Below are positions 15,948 to 23,709 of a DNA stretch of 36,160 nt, piece by piece. Source of the DNA: a virus. Each line of letters opens with the position of its first letter. The stretch's first letter is position 1. The stretch spans positions 1 to 36,160 of the IMG/VR virus record IMGVR_UViG_3300003873_000030; one strand, given 5' to 3'. Both the position numbers and the translations under genes were made by a program. A model generated the notes under the pieces. It worked only from the letters and a program-made list of their open reading frames with translations. It was not told the DNA's origin and ran no database searches.

Positions 15948-16854
15948 TAGTTATCCTTATATTTTTTACTTATAAGGTTAAGATATTTCTGTGGTGTAGC
16001 TTTAACTATTTCTTCAGCTAACCATCGTATACCAAAATATGCTGCACCTGAGTCACGAAGTTTAAGAAAATTAGATAAACTACGTAAATTCATAGTCATT
16101 ACCAAATCGACTTTCCAGTTATCTGTAACTACCCATTTGAAGTTATCTCCAACATTTCTTTTTTGTTTATTTGATTGTAAATATTTAAATATTTCATCAA
16201 TTGTACTTTTACTGTGATTAGCAACATACCATTCGTATGATGATTTTGATAATGCTAATTTATGAAATTCGGTATCAAGTTTCTCTACTTGATACCACAG
16301 TTTATCCCATAATTGGGATATTTCTAGATATTTAGCTTTATCTTCAACTACTAAAAAATTCATATCTTCTAAATACTTAATAAATACATCTTTATTATGA
16401 GTATGCATACATGCTATAAAAGCGTTAATAATAGGTGACATAGTATACCTAGTCGATTGTACCGTATAGCTAGCGATTCTATGACGTACTATCTCTTGTA
16501 GTACCCCACGTGGTGTACCTTTTATTAAGAAAGTAAGATTACAATGTTCAAGAACTGAGTCATGGTGGTATACATGGGCTAATTGGTCGAGTAAGTCTGA
16601 ATGTTCAATATCATTAAGTACAGGTTTAATATGATTAATGTTAGGTACAGCTACATCTGTATATTTAGTATTTATTACTTTATTTAATTCTGTTACTGCT
16701 GTATTTTCACTTTTATCAAATGAGTTATAGGCTGTACGCCCAGCTAGGCATACTCCGAAGTGCCAAGACCTGACTCTTGGAGTAAATAAACTTTAGGCCT
16801 ATTGTATGTAATCCCTGCTACTTCTGCGTTTTTATAGTCTTCTTTACTAATCAT
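15947..16854 (-). pseudogene. thyX: Flavin-dependent thymidylate synthase, frame broken near start
   Basis: The body, in frame from 16741 to 15947, is ThyX. GRTAYNS corresponds to the N-terminal AARxCY-like segment, and RHRIASYTVQSTRY is the signature motif RHRxxSxxxxSxRY. ThyX makes dTMP from dUMP with FAD and methylenetetrahydrofolate. The present 5' end starts at 16854 (MISKEDYKNAEVAG) and stops at 16744 because of a 5-base insertion compared with the relic upstream (17623-17721). The body frame has no start codon upstream of 16741, and its first ATG comes after the signature motif, so the gene looks inactive unless the insertion is an assembly error. Confidence 0.75.
16751..16792 (-). repeat. 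42-base direct repeat of thyX 5' end, copy in thyX
   Basis: Identical at 41 of 42 positions to 17639-17680, encoding VYLLQESGLGTSEY in both. Upstream of it the two copies diverge in DNA but still encode AGITY, so the match is a conserved duplicated gene end. The near-identity of this part suggests recent gene conversion between the copies. Confidence 0.85.
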
Positions 16855-17569
16855 TTTTATAAGCTCCTCTTTTATGTTTAATATTTTGTATAACGTCAGC
16901 TGATACATTATAAGTTTTTGCTATATTTTTAATAGTATCAGTTTTTAACAAGGCTTTAATTTCTACTACTTGATTTTTAGTTAATTTTTTCGTTGTTTTC
17001 TTTTCCGTTAAAGTGGGTAATTTAACGACTTTTTCAAAAGACCATCTAAAGCCTTTATGTGTTTTTCGTTTGCCTATTATAGCCATATGTAAGGTGCCTT
17101 GTGAACCGTTTATCTCCCTAGCTGCTTCTCCGGTAGAACCATAGCTACTAATATAGTTACCGTTTAAGTCGTATTTGTGTACTTCTTTTCCGTCAAACGA
17201 TTCGTAACCAGGCTTATTTTGATGTGTTACTACAGCACCACTAAGTTTTTTATTTAACACCTTGTAACTGTGTAACTCATTTTCTGACGGTGTAACCCAT
17301 TCAAGATTTTCAACTCTGTTATCATTATGTATTCCATTTTTATGGTTTATATGTGGTTTGTTTTCAGGATTTGGTATAAATGCTTTAGCTACTAATCTAT
17401 GAACGAATAAGTCTCTCCTAGTTCCGTCATCTGCTGTAAGTTGAGTCCGTCTATACCCTTTTCCGTCATCTCTATCTTTTTTAACCTTAGGTACCTTTCC
17501 CCAATAAGATAAGATTTCACCATACTCATTAATTTTATACTTAGGATACCCCTCTATTTCTTTGTACAT
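16847..17569 (-). CDS. HNH homing endonuclease (NUMOD4-HNH-NUMOD1)
   Basis: 240 residues. The N-terminus KEIEGYPKYKINEYGEILS is a NUMOD4 module. The HNH core is VHRLVAKAFIPNP, then HINHKNGIHNDNRVENLEW with the catalytic His and Asn. VHKYDLNGNYISSYGSTGEA is a NUMOD1 module for DNA recognition, and a final helix-turn-helix (IKNIAKTYNVSADVIQNI) closes it. A GCAGGAG site precedes the ATG. It lies between the thyX relic and the present thyX start, and its stop overlaps that start. It probably cleaves intact thyX alleles near the insertion point. Confidence 0.85.
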   Translation of the reverse strand: MYKEIEGYPKYKINEYGEILSYWGKVPKVKKDRDDGKGYRRTQLTADDGTRRDLFVHRLVAKAFIPNPENKPHINHKNGIHNDNRVENLEWVTPSENELHSYKVLNKKLSGAVVTHQNKPGYESFDGKEVHKYDLNGNYISSYGSTGEAAREINGSQGTLHMAIIGKRKTHKGFRWSFEKVVKLPTLTEKKTTKKLTKNQVVEIKALLKTDTIKNIAKTYNVSADVIQNIKHKRGAYKND

Positions 17570-17597
17570 TTTTACTCCTGCGATTTCATATGTCGCT

Positions 17598-17606
17598 ATT
17601 GTACCA
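17598..17606 (-). promoter_or_regulatory. Extended -10 promoter for the thyX HNH gene
   Basis: On the minus strand this is TGGTACAAT, an extended -10 (TGn plus TACAAT), within TATGGTACAATAGC. It resembles TATGGTATAATGTC upstream of the plus-strand operon. It is about 30 bases from the HNH start and lies inside the cassette, so the endonuclease may bring its own promoter. Confidence 0.45.
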
Positions 17607-17622
17607 TAATGTAGTGCATATA

Positions 17623-17721
17623 TTAATAACGTCCAGCGTACTCTGAAGTGCCAAGACCTGACTCTTGGAGTAAATAAACTTGTGGTTTTTTGTAAGTAAT
17701 TCCTGCTACTGTTTCATTCAT
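17623..17721 (-). pseudogene. Relic of the original thyX 5' end
   Basis: 32 codons and a stop. The ATG at 17721 follows AAGGACT, and the frame encodes an N-terminus containing VAGITY, then VYLLQESGLGTSEYAGR, then Tyr and TAA. Its last thyX-like codon is CGT (Arg), at the point where GRTAY continues in the ThyX body. It is the 5' part of thyX cut off by the HNH cassette; it may still be translated into a short peptide. Confidence 0.75.
17639..17680 (-). repeat. 42-base direct repeat of thyX 5' end, copy in relic
   Basis: Partner of 16751-16792 with a single difference. The HNH gene lies between the two copies, so recombination across them would delete the cassette and leave one thyX gene. Confidence 0.85.
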
Positions 17722-17722
17722 A

Positions 17723-17929
17723 CTAGTCCTTATTTTCAAATTGTTTCCAATCCGTATACTTTAATTTATACTCATTTGGATTTAACTTATAATATACCTC
17801 ACTGATAGTTTGGTTATTTTCTTTAGCTTTAGCTAATACATCATCTATATAACTAACATCGTAACTTATAAATATTGCTATAATAAAGGTAACTATACAA
17901 CCTAACATAAAAGCAAGTAATTCATTCAC
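17723..17929 (-). CDS. Small membrane protein
   Basis: 68 residues. One membrane segment at residues 4-23 (LLAFMLGCIVTFIIAIFISY) is followed by a soluble 45-residue part. Its stop is one base from the thyX relic start, the normal spacing of a gene pair, so the relic kept its original upstream neighbour. Confidence 0.55.
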   Translation of the reverse strand: MNELLAFMLGCIVTFIIAIFISYDVSYIDDVLAKAKENNQTISEVYYKLNPNEYKLKYTDWKQFENKD

Positions 17930-17931
17930 GG

Positions 17932-18396
17932 CTAATTCTCTAGTAGTTTCTGAGCTTCAATAGCCCAATCTGGGTATTCCCAAGGCATGAGTTTTTTATA
18001 GTCGGTATAACACAATCCATCTCTTTCACCACCTAGCCTAAATACACGTTTGTTTTTAGAATCATAGAATCTAAAGTTTCTACCAACTGTCATATCGCTA
18101 TCCCAACACTCAACAAGGTCTTTGTCCCAAAGCTCGTTAGGGTTAGATACTTCTTGCCATGTATCAGTGTCAGCACATTCTACCCAATCCGAGCTTATGT
18201 ATCCAACTTCATGAGCACAATTTTCAGATGTTGCAATTACTTCCCCCTTTTCCTTACCAGTAAATTTAACTATGTATTAACGAAATTTCGGTTTATTATA
18301 CGACAACATGTATTTAGGAGACTCGTTGTCCAATTGTTCTATCTCTTTCTTTAGCTCTTCTATTTTTTGAAGTAACTCTTCTTTGTTACAACTCAT
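17932..18396 (-). pseudogene. Gene of 154 codons with an in-frame TAA
   Basis: From the ATG at 18396, 39 codons (a helical, Glu/Lys-rich start, KEELLQKIEELKKEIEQL) run to TAA at 18277-18279. The same frame then continues for 114 codons with good coding character (VIATSENCAHEVGYISSDWV, then EYPDWAIEAQKLLEN) to TAG at 17932. There is no start with a ribosome binding site after the internal stop. A nonsense change in an otherwise intact gene is most likely; readthrough or a read error is possible. The protein family is unknown. Confidence 0.65.
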
Positions 18397-18406
18397 TTTT
18401 TATCCT

Positions 18407-18790
18407 TTATTTGTTTTGATTTAGTATCCATTCACATGCTTGGAATATTGCATCTTCTTCCATATCACAATAAAAAGATTCTTCACCAAATATGGTGGTG
18501 TTGTCTTTGGCTACAGTTAGATTTATTTTAGTTCTTCCTATACGAGGATCATATTTTATTGATATGAAATATTCTTTAGATAGCATCCATTTTTTACATT
18601 TGTCTGCCAACTGGTATAGATTTATATATCTACTGTGTGAAGATTCTTTATCTTGATATTCAAAATCTAAATCGATTGCACCATCTAACTCTGATTCAGA
18701 TATCCCAATTACTTTAATTATACCATTTTCATTTATGTTGTTAGATATTGGAATTCTTATTACTTCACTCAGCAATTCTTTAGATATCAT
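18407..18790 (-). CDS. Hypothetical protein (127 aa)
   Basis: A mixed alpha/beta acidic protein, three bases downstream of the endolysin gene. No recognised motif. It may belong to the lysis block by position only. Confidence 0.55.
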   Translation of the reverse strand: MISKELLSEVIRIPISNNINENGIIKVIGISESELDGAIDLDFEYQDKESSHSRYINLYQLADKCKKWMLSKEYFISIKYDPRIGRTKINLTVAKDNTTIFGEESFYCDMEEDAIFQACEWILNQNK

Positions 18791-18793
18791 TTT

Positions 18794-19246
18794 TTATCCT
18801 TCATAAATTAATTTGTATATATGTTTAGCACGTACACCTACTTGTCTATACCATAAAGAGTCTTTAAGAGCATTTGCAGCTCCATGATAATAATTATGGT
18901 CTAATCTCCATATAAAGACTTTAAATGTTAATAATCTAGGAATTCCTAGGTTATACGCTAAATCAATAAGTGCTACCTTTCTAGTAGAGTTTTGTTTATT
19001 GAACCATGAATACTCTTGTAATTTAAGATAGACCATGTTAAGCCTATACTTGAGTAATAACTCAGCTTCTGGTTTAGATAAGCCTTGAGTAAGGTTAGTT
19101 CCATATCCTACAGTTAAATTTCCTAAAGTATCATAGTATACAGCTTTACTATAACTTTCATGTTGTTTAACTAAAGTTAAAACAGTATTTGATAAATTGC
19201 TTGCATATAAATTAAATGCTAATAAAAGTAGCAGTATTGTTTTCAT
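18794..19246 (-). CDS. Endolysin, GH24 lysozyme with signal sequence
   Basis: 150 residues. The catalytic triad of T4-type lysozyme is present with the correct spacing: E30, D39 and T45 (QHESYSKAVYYDTLGNLTVG), matching E11-D20-T26 of T4 lysozyme. VALIDLAYNLG is the conserved helix. The N-terminal 16 residues (MKTILLLLLAFNLYAS) form a signal peptide or a release-type anchor, so export could use the host Sec system. It cleaves peptidoglycan between MurNAc and GlcNAc. The start abuts the stop of a 36-residue membrane protein gene. Confidence 0.85.
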   Translation of the reverse strand: MKTILLLLLAFNLYASNLSNTVLTLVKQHESYSKAVYYDTLGNLTVGYGTNLTQGLSKPEAELLLKYRLNMVYLKLQEYSWFNKQNSTRKVALIDLAYNLGIPRLLTFKVFIWRLDHNYYHGAANALKDSLWYRQVGVRAKHIYKLIYEG

Positions 19247-19357
19247 TTATTTTACCATATATACAAATAGAATAAACAGTCCAAAGATTATACTTCTTTC
19301 TAACCATTCAGCTTTTTTAGGGTTTTTATAAGCCCAAAACCAATATTTGAAATTCAT
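19247..19357 (-). CDS. 36-residue membrane protein beside endolysin, possible holin-like
   Basis: MNFKYWFWAYKNPKKAEWLE leads into one membrane segment (IIFGLFILFVYMV). The ATG overlaps the stop of the gene upstream as ATGA, and its TAA is followed at once by the endolysin ATG, so translation is coupled on both sides. A single-span protein translated just ahead of a lysozyme is a candidate holin, pinholin or anti-holin. That is inference from position and topology. Confidence 0.55.
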   Translation of the reverse strand: MNFKYWFWAYKNPKKAEWLERSIIFGLFILFVYMVK

Positions 19358-20028
19358 CTGTTTTCCTTTAATATGTCAATGAATTCTAATGGTGCAATAT
19401 TATCCCATTTGTTGCCATTCTTGTCTTGATAGTACTTTTCTTTACAGATACTATCAAGTTTACCTATTACCCAAAAATCATCTTTTACCAGTATATCATT
19501 ATTATCCCAAAATACACATAATTCCCCTGCTTTTGGTTTCCATCTCTTTACTACACTTCTATCGAAATTAGGTATACGAAAACGCTCTCCATTTAAAAGT
19601 TCTACGTTTTCATAATCAAGACTCTTATTCCACTGAGGCAAGTTTCCTGTGAATCTTTTAAACTGTTTTGGGTTTGAGCCTTTAATGGTAACCCAATCAC
19701 CAACTTTAAATCCTGGTTCTTCTGGTTTGATACGATACTGATTAACTGGATATGTAAAATCATCATTGGGTGTTTTATTATGGGCCATCCACTTACCCAT
19801 ATAATCTCTAATTTGTAATTGTTTACCATCAGCCAATGCTTTGCGAAACTCAGCATATTCGTCATTTTTAACATAAATCCCATATTCATCAAAAGAAGGG
19901 TCAGTTACTAAATACCATTCTTTTTGACCTTTAAAGTGCTTCCACCATACACCTTTATCAGGATTATCTATGAACCATTTCATTACTTCACCGTGTTTTT
20001 CAATTTGTTCTTTAATCATCATATCCAT
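19354..20028 (-). CDS. Hypothetical protein (224 aa), Trp-rich
   Basis: Rich in Trp, Lys and Tyr. The first 75 residues and the middle (FKVGDWVTIKGSNPKQFKRF) look like two separate small domains, the second SH3-like. Two alternative ATGs lie 2-3 codons in; AGAGG is best spaced for the inner ones. It overlaps the gene upstream by 17 bases. Similar layouts occur in phage accessory proteins; no function is assigned. Confidence 0.6.
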   Translation of the reverse strand: MDMMIKEQIEKHGEVMKWFIDNPDKGVWWKHFKGQKEWYLVTDPSFDEYGIYVKNDEYAEFRKALADGKQLQIRDYMGKWMAHNKTPNDDFTYPVNQYRIKPEEPGFKVGDWVTIKGSNPKQFKRFTGNLPQWNKSLDYENVELLNGERFRIPNFDRSVVKRWKPKAGELCVFWDNNDILVKDDFWVIGKLDSICKEKYYQDKNGNKWDNIAPLEFIDILKENR

Positions 20029-20419
20029 CCTCTGCTAGTTTTGCGTACTTCCAAGTGTTTACATCACTGGTTTCATCAACAGTCCAAGATGTTTTACCAT
20101 TACCCCAAAAGTAAACTTTACCATCTTCATACTTTGCAAAGTGTCTTTTCTCATAAGCATACTCTTTATTTAGTTTAACTAGAATAGGAGTATCTACTTC
20201 TACATCATACCAAAAACTATATTCTTCTACTAAATCGTATGGGTCATTTGCTTCATCCACATCGTATCTCCCATCTTTAGTGTAAGTGTGAATTGTATCC
20301 ACATCATGACTATTAATTAATGCCACTACTGGGTATTCATCACCTACTTTTTCAGTATAAATTACTTTAGCTTTTTTACCATTTCTGGTGAGATATGATT
20401 TATCCAATTCTAATTTCAT
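20012..20419 (-). CDS. Hypothetical protein (135 aa)
   Basis: An acidic, beta-rich protein. It starts LDKSYLTRNGKKAKVIYTEK, a strand pattern common in small phage beta-barrel proteins, and has a similar strand pattern in its second half (KYEDGKVYFWGNGKTSW). It overlaps the neighbours on both sides by 17-20 bases. Family not recognised. Confidence 0.6.
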   Translation of the reverse strand: MKLELDKSYLTRNGKKAKVIYTEKVGDEYPVVALINSHDVDTIHTYTKDGRYDVDEANDPYDLVEEYSFWYDVEVDTPILVKLNKEYAYEKRHFAKYEDGKVYFWGNGKTSWTVDETSDVNTWKYAKLAEDGYDD

Positions 20420-20594
20420 TTTTATCTCTCCTTTTATATTTACTACAGTAAAAATCTTCTAAATCTTTACCATATCTTAGATATACGTCTATTTCACAAC
20501 ATCCTGATATAGTTGTGTGTAATTCTTCTTTTTCTGCTGTATAGGCATCATCTTTTGAATACCATTTGCAGTTACTACATGATTTCTTTTCCAT
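20400..20594 (-). CDS. Small cysteine-rich protein
   Basis: 64 residues with CSNCKWY at the start, CC near residue 33 and FYCSKYK near residue 50. The spacing suggests a small zinc- or iron-binding knuckle, as in phage proteins that begin with CxxCxWY. It overlaps the gene downstream by 20 bases. Confidence 0.55.
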   Translation of the reverse strand: MEKKSCSNCKWYSKDDAYTAEKEELHTTISGCCEIDVYLRYGKDLEDFYCSKYKRRDKNEIRIG

Positions 20595-20614
20595 ACTTAA
20601 CTCCTATTATTATA

Positions 20615-20695
20615 TTATTTGTGAGTATACGTTATTAATAGCATACATATTGCTGCTGTAAGCATTATACCTGTTACTAGACCTAGTAAAAACAT
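20615..20695 (-). CDS. 26-residue membrane peptide
   Basis: MFLLGLVTGIMLTAAICMLL plus a short polar tail. It is one membrane helix filling most of the gap between two genes. The ATG is three bases from the upstream stop, but the ribosome binding site is weak, which lowers confidence. Confidence 0.4.
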   Translation of the reverse strand: MFLLGLVTGIMLTAAICMLLITYTHK

Positions 20696-20697
20696 AG

Positions 20698-20958
20698 TTA
20701 AGCGTATATTTTAAACTTATCTAGAGGTTCTGTTTTAGCTCGTGCTTTAAGTTCTTCTAGTTCTTTAAAACGTTTAAAGGCTATACTTCTCTCTAGTTCA
20801 AGATTATTATATGTATCGTTGTATTTATATACTAAAGAATTAACAAAAGTAGCTAATGCTTCAATATCTTTAATGCTGAATACTACCTCATCATGTTTAT
20901 GTGTATGTACTATATGATTAAGAGTTTTCTCCCAGTCTATTTTTGCTTTTGTACTCAT
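20698..20958 (-). CDS. Small paralog of the protein at 28964-29218
   Basis: 86 residues. Shared features with the 84-residue protein at 28964-29218: a Trp near residue 8, then FSIKDIEAL (here) against FTIKDIEDL (there), a coiled coil of similar length with a conserved LE, and the ending LDKFKIYA against LSDFSTYT. A strong ribosome binding site (AAGGAG) precedes the start. No function is known; the pair probably arose by duplication. Confidence 0.6.
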   Translation of the reverse strand: MSTKAKIDWEKTLNHIVHTHKHDEVVFSIKDIEALATFVNSLVYKYNDTYNNLELERSIAFKRFKELEELKARAKTEPLDKFKIYA

Positions 20959-21158
20959 AATATCTCCTTTAAGTTACAAGAACACTCCTAAGAGTGCTCA
21001 AGTAATTTAATTTTATAAATACGGTTTACGTGTCTAGCCCTACGTTAATATAAAGTTGCTCAGTTAAACTGCTTAAGGAGCTTCAGTACAGTCTTTCCTG
21101 TGGTCAAATAATGCCGCCTAATGGCGTTAGGATTTATATCTCGTTGGAATGCCTCAAG
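20959..21158 (-). other. 200-base non-coding stretch with hairpins
   Basis: No open frame with a start site is seen. On the minus strand an 8-base-pair hairpin (GAGCACTC/GAGTGTTC, one wobble, 20980-20999) precedes the gene downstream, and CGCC/GGCG closes a tetraloop at 21115-21126. The wobble makes the minus-strand RNA the better folder. It may be a leader or small RNA, or the remains of a lost element. Confidence 0.4.
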
Positions 21159-21335
21159 TTACATTAAAATACCATCACAGTAATTATCTTCATCGTTAAG
21201 TGTGTATTCTTCGAATTGTTCTAAAGTATTACACCAAAATTCTGTTGAGGTGTACTGTTCAGTATTGACTGGTTCTGTATACTCATCTTTTTCTATTTCT
21301 AGTAGGATATTGAGTAGTTCATTTGTTAATTCCAT
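21159..21335 (-). CDS. Small acidic hypothetical protein
   Basis: 58 residues, very acidic (about 17 Glu/Asp), with no motif. The ATG at 21335 follows a GG-containing purine stretch (AAAGGGTAAATA). The acidic composition resembles small phage inhibitor proteins or DNA mimics, but that is speculation. Confidence 0.5.
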   Translation of the reverse strand: MELTNELLNILLEIEKDEYTEPVNTEQYTSTEFWCNTLEQFEEYTLNDEDNYCDGILM

Positions 21336-21349
21336 TATTTACCCTTTAA

Positions 21350-21691
21350 TTAATTTAATATTTTTACAATTTTTATATTGATATCTTCTTTAATTTCATA
21401 CAAAGACAAACTAGGTTTAGTTATTTTTATAAACTTAGCTATAAAATATACTGTAGTATGCTGTTTAGATCTCCATAAGGTAGTAAAGTTTACTTTCTTT
21501 GCAGTTTTAACCCATAAGTGATCTATAGTATAACTAGTATTACATACAGTGATGTCTGTAAGTAACGAAGCTCTACAGGTATTATTATTTGTATTACCGT
21601 TTTTAATGTACGTTGCAGAACATACTAAAGGTTTACCAAGAAGACAGTTGTCTTCAAAATGCTGTAAACGTTCTGTTTTAACTGTCTCCAT
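21350..21691 (-). CDS. Hypothetical protein (113 aa)
   Basis: Thr-, Asn- and Lys-rich with several cysteines and a strand pattern in the second half (TVYFIAKFIKITK). The segment YTIDHLWVKTAKK is the most distinctive. No family recognised. It follows the 80-residue gene with 9 bases between. Confidence 0.5.
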   Translation of the reverse strand: METVKTERLQHFEDNCLLGKPLVCSATYIKNGNTNNNTCRASLLTDITVCNTSYTIDHLWVKTAKKVNFTTLWRSKQHTTVYFIAKFIKITKPSLSLYEIKEDINIKIVKILN

Positions 21692-21700
21692 GAATTTCCT

Positions 21701-21943
21701 TTAGTCTTGTTTAGCTATTAAAGCTGTTGCTTTTTTATAGTCTACACCTTGTTGTGTTCGTGTAGCTAGTTCAATTGCTCTGAGTTCTACTCTATAACTA
21801 TCAATAATAGTAATAGCCTGCTTGTAAACCATATCTGCTACTAATGGTGAAATTGAACCATCTCTAAGACCTATAATAGTTTCTGCAGCTTCTCTACGGA
21901 TTGTTTGTAGTGATGTATTTATTTCTTGATTTTTATTACTCAT
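21701..21943 (-). CDS. Small helical protein
   Basis: 80 residues, wholly helical. The pattern ETIIGLRDGSISPLVADMVYKQAITIIDSYRVEL resembles small phage proteins that pair helices as dimers; no motif is diagnostic. It overlaps the gene upstream by 8 bases. Confidence 0.55.
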   Translation of the reverse strand: MSNKNQEINTSLQTIRREAAETIIGLRDGSISPLVADMVYKQAITIIDSYRVELRAIELATRTQQGVDYKKATALIAKQD

Positions 21944-22451
21944 TTTGAGACTCCTTTAACTTTTGATTATATTTTTCTATAGACTTTAAATACTCATGTA
22001 CTTGCTTTTCTGTTTTATACTTTTTGATAAGCTCTATTCTATCTTTAATCGCTTCTTCTAATGTATTTCTTGTTTTTCCGTAAATACGTTTTTTATCCTT
22101 AGTAAAACGTAGTATAGCCATATAAGTAACAGTAATATTACCATCATTTTTAGTATATATCCTTATGGTACAGCCTAATATGCATTTAGTTGCTCTTTTA
22201 GTTTCACACTTGATTTTACTTAGTTTTCTTCCTGAGAAAGGTTTATATGCATTATATAATTTTTGTAATATAGCTTTATCTATACTTGTATTGTTATGTT
22301 TACAACTTGTGTATAGACTAGTAGAACAGAAATTACACATATATTCACTTAAATAGTCATATACAATCGCATTTATTTCTTTTCTAAGCTTGGAACTATT
22401 TTTACGTACAGTCTTTATAGCTGGCCTGTTTGTATTACATAGTTTACACAT
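21936..22451 (-). CDS. Zinc-finger protein with AP2-like DNA-binding region
   Basis: 171 residues. The N-terminus has CKLC and, around residue 39, CNFC, which could form a zinc site. The C-terminal part (ITVTYMAILRFTKDKKRIYG followed by a helix TLEEAIKDRIELI) follows the three-strand-plus-helix pattern of AP2-type DNA-binding domains found in homing endonucleases. No catalytic HNH is visible. AAGGAAA precedes the start. It may be a degenerate mobile-gene product or a regulator. Confidence 0.5.
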   Translation of the reverse strand: MCKLCNTNRPAIKTVRKNSSKLRKEINAIVYDYLSEYMCNFCSTSLYTSCKHNNTSIDKAILQKLYNAYKPFSGRKLSKIKCETKRATKCILGCTIRIYTKNDGNITVTYMAILRFTKDKKRIYGKTRNTLEEAIKDRIELIKKYKTEKQVHEYLKSIEKYNQKLKESQNE

Positions 22452-22460
22452 AACATTTCC

Positions 22461-22910
22461 TTACTCTGATTTAACGGATGCTTCTGATAGTTCTTCTTGA
22501 ATTGACTTCATAGTATTGCGTACTACATCTGCTGATTCAGTAGCTAATGGAGCTTCTTCGACTGCTTTACGTAGTTTGGCTAGCTCTTTATGAAGTTCTT
22601 TGAGTTTTCTTCTTGTAACTTTCTCTTTACCGTTTTTTACAGTTAGTGGTGAAAAGATAAGTGAACCTTTTGGTGAGGTCATAGCAGCTTTGTAAGTGTA
22701 TTGGTACTGTTTAACCCAGTTATGTACTGATTGCCAATTAACATTGAATTCTTCAGCAATACCTTCAAAACGGTCTTTAAGCGTACCTTCTCCAGTATGA
22801 ATACCGTTTTTAACGATGTGTGCTACTATTCTAGCTTTTGTTGCTACATCGTACCGCCAGTGACACCCCACTATTACCATTGTTTTTTCTAATTCTTTAA
22901 ATGTTTTCAT
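22461..22910 (-). CDS. Helix-turn-helix protein with replaced N-terminus
   Basis: 149 residues. FEGIAEEFNVNWQSVHNWVK is a helix-turn-helix of the transposase/Trp-repressor kind; the last 60 residues are a coiled coil. The first 17 residues contain TMVIVGCH, also encoded as TMVVIGCH in the relic at 23824-23889. The boundary between the recoded start and the shared body falls just after GGTGTCACT. The start has AGGATAAAAT upstream, weaker than the relic site, so expression may have dropped after insertion. Target sequence unknown. Confidence 0.65.
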   Translation of the reverse strand: MKTFKELEKTMVIVGCHWRYDVATKARIVAHIVKNGIHTGEGTLKDRFEGIAEEFNVNWQSVHNWVKQYQYTYKAAMTSPKGSLIFSPLTVKNGKEKVTRRKLKELHKELAKLRKAVEEAPLATESADVVRNTMKSIQEELSEASVKSE

Positions 22911-22920
22911 ATTTTATCCT

Positions 22921-23649
22921 TTATTTAATGTTATTTATTGCTTGTTGAGGCAAAATGCCTGTCATTTCTTTTTTCCATCTATCTGCTTCTTTTTTGCGTG
23001 CAAGTTTATACATTAAAGAAGCAACTTGCTTACTCTTAAAATATCCTAAACAAGTGTATCCTTTTTCTAGTGTGGAGATCTGCACTCTCCATAAATTGGT
23101 TTGTTTATTAAAGTTAACACCAATTTCTCCACTTGTATTGTCATTTTTCACATTAGTTAAAAAACTGTTTAATGCTTGTGGTATAAGTATACATGTGCTA
23201 GGAGAGTATATTTTAATTTTAGTAGAGAGTAGGTCTTTATCTAATTGCCAACCTTCTTCTTTATACTGTTTTTCGTACCATTTAGCGAATGTTTGAAAAT
23301 TATGCCATTCTTTACATACAGTAACCTCTTTATATGTAGGATATTTTTCCTGTGTTTTAGAGTCATAACATCTAGCAATCATATTATTCCAAGTATTATA
23401 AGAAAAGTGTTTTGAAGTGTATTTTCCTACTCCGAAGTACCCTACACCAAATACAGAAGGTTTAAAAGGGTATTTTATTTCTCCTGTTTTAATAACTGCT
23501 ACTTGTCGTTCTATTACCCATTCTTCGATTTTAATTGTAATATATCCTGGTTTAGTACTTGGAGCTATTACTTTTGCTGTGTACCCTTCATTTGTCAAGA
23601 AGTACGTACCTATATGCTTTTTACCATATTCTTTTGTTGAATTACTCAT
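22921..23649 (-). CDS. AP2/HNH-type homing endonuclease
   Basis: 242 residues of a common phage mobile-gene family. The middle has YNTWNNMIARCYDSKTQEKY and CKEWHNFQTFAKWYEKQY, then GWQLDKDLL, the family's conserved nuclease region. The C-terminus (GVNFNKQTNLWRVQISTLEK and YLGYF-like CLGYFKSKQVASLMY) is an AP2 DNA-binding domain. A TAAAGGATTGG site precedes the ATG, with a possible -10 (TATAAG) further up. It lies between the relic and the present start of the helix-turn-helix gene and is the probable mobile agent. Confidence 0.75.
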   Translation of the reverse strand: MSNSTKEYGKKHIGTYFLTNEGYTAKVIAPSTKPGYITIKIEEWVIERQVAVIKTGEIKYPFKPSVFGVGYFGVGKYTSKHFSYNTWNNMIARCYDSKTQEKYPTYKEVTVCKEWHNFQTFAKWYEKQYKEEGWQLDKDLLSTKIKIYSPSTCILIPQALNSFLTNVKNDNTSGEIGVNFNKQTNLWRVQISTLEKGYTCLGYFKSKQVASLMYKLARKKEADRWKKEMTGILPQQAINNIK

Positions 23650-23709
23650 CCAATCCTTTAGAGTCTTATAATTTTAATTGTCTTTTTAGTGTGAGTAAGT
23701 ATATGAAGA

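Noticed and set aside
16739-16760. Programmed -1 frameshift to rescue thyX
   Set aside because: The bases before the stop (TCG GAG TAT GCC TAG) contain no slippery heptamer, and the frame difference equals a 5-base insertion when compared with the relic.
16736-17631. Group I intron in thyX
   Set aside because: After removing the HNH gene and the duplicated exon, fewer than 100 bases remain, and no P, Q, R or S element is seen.
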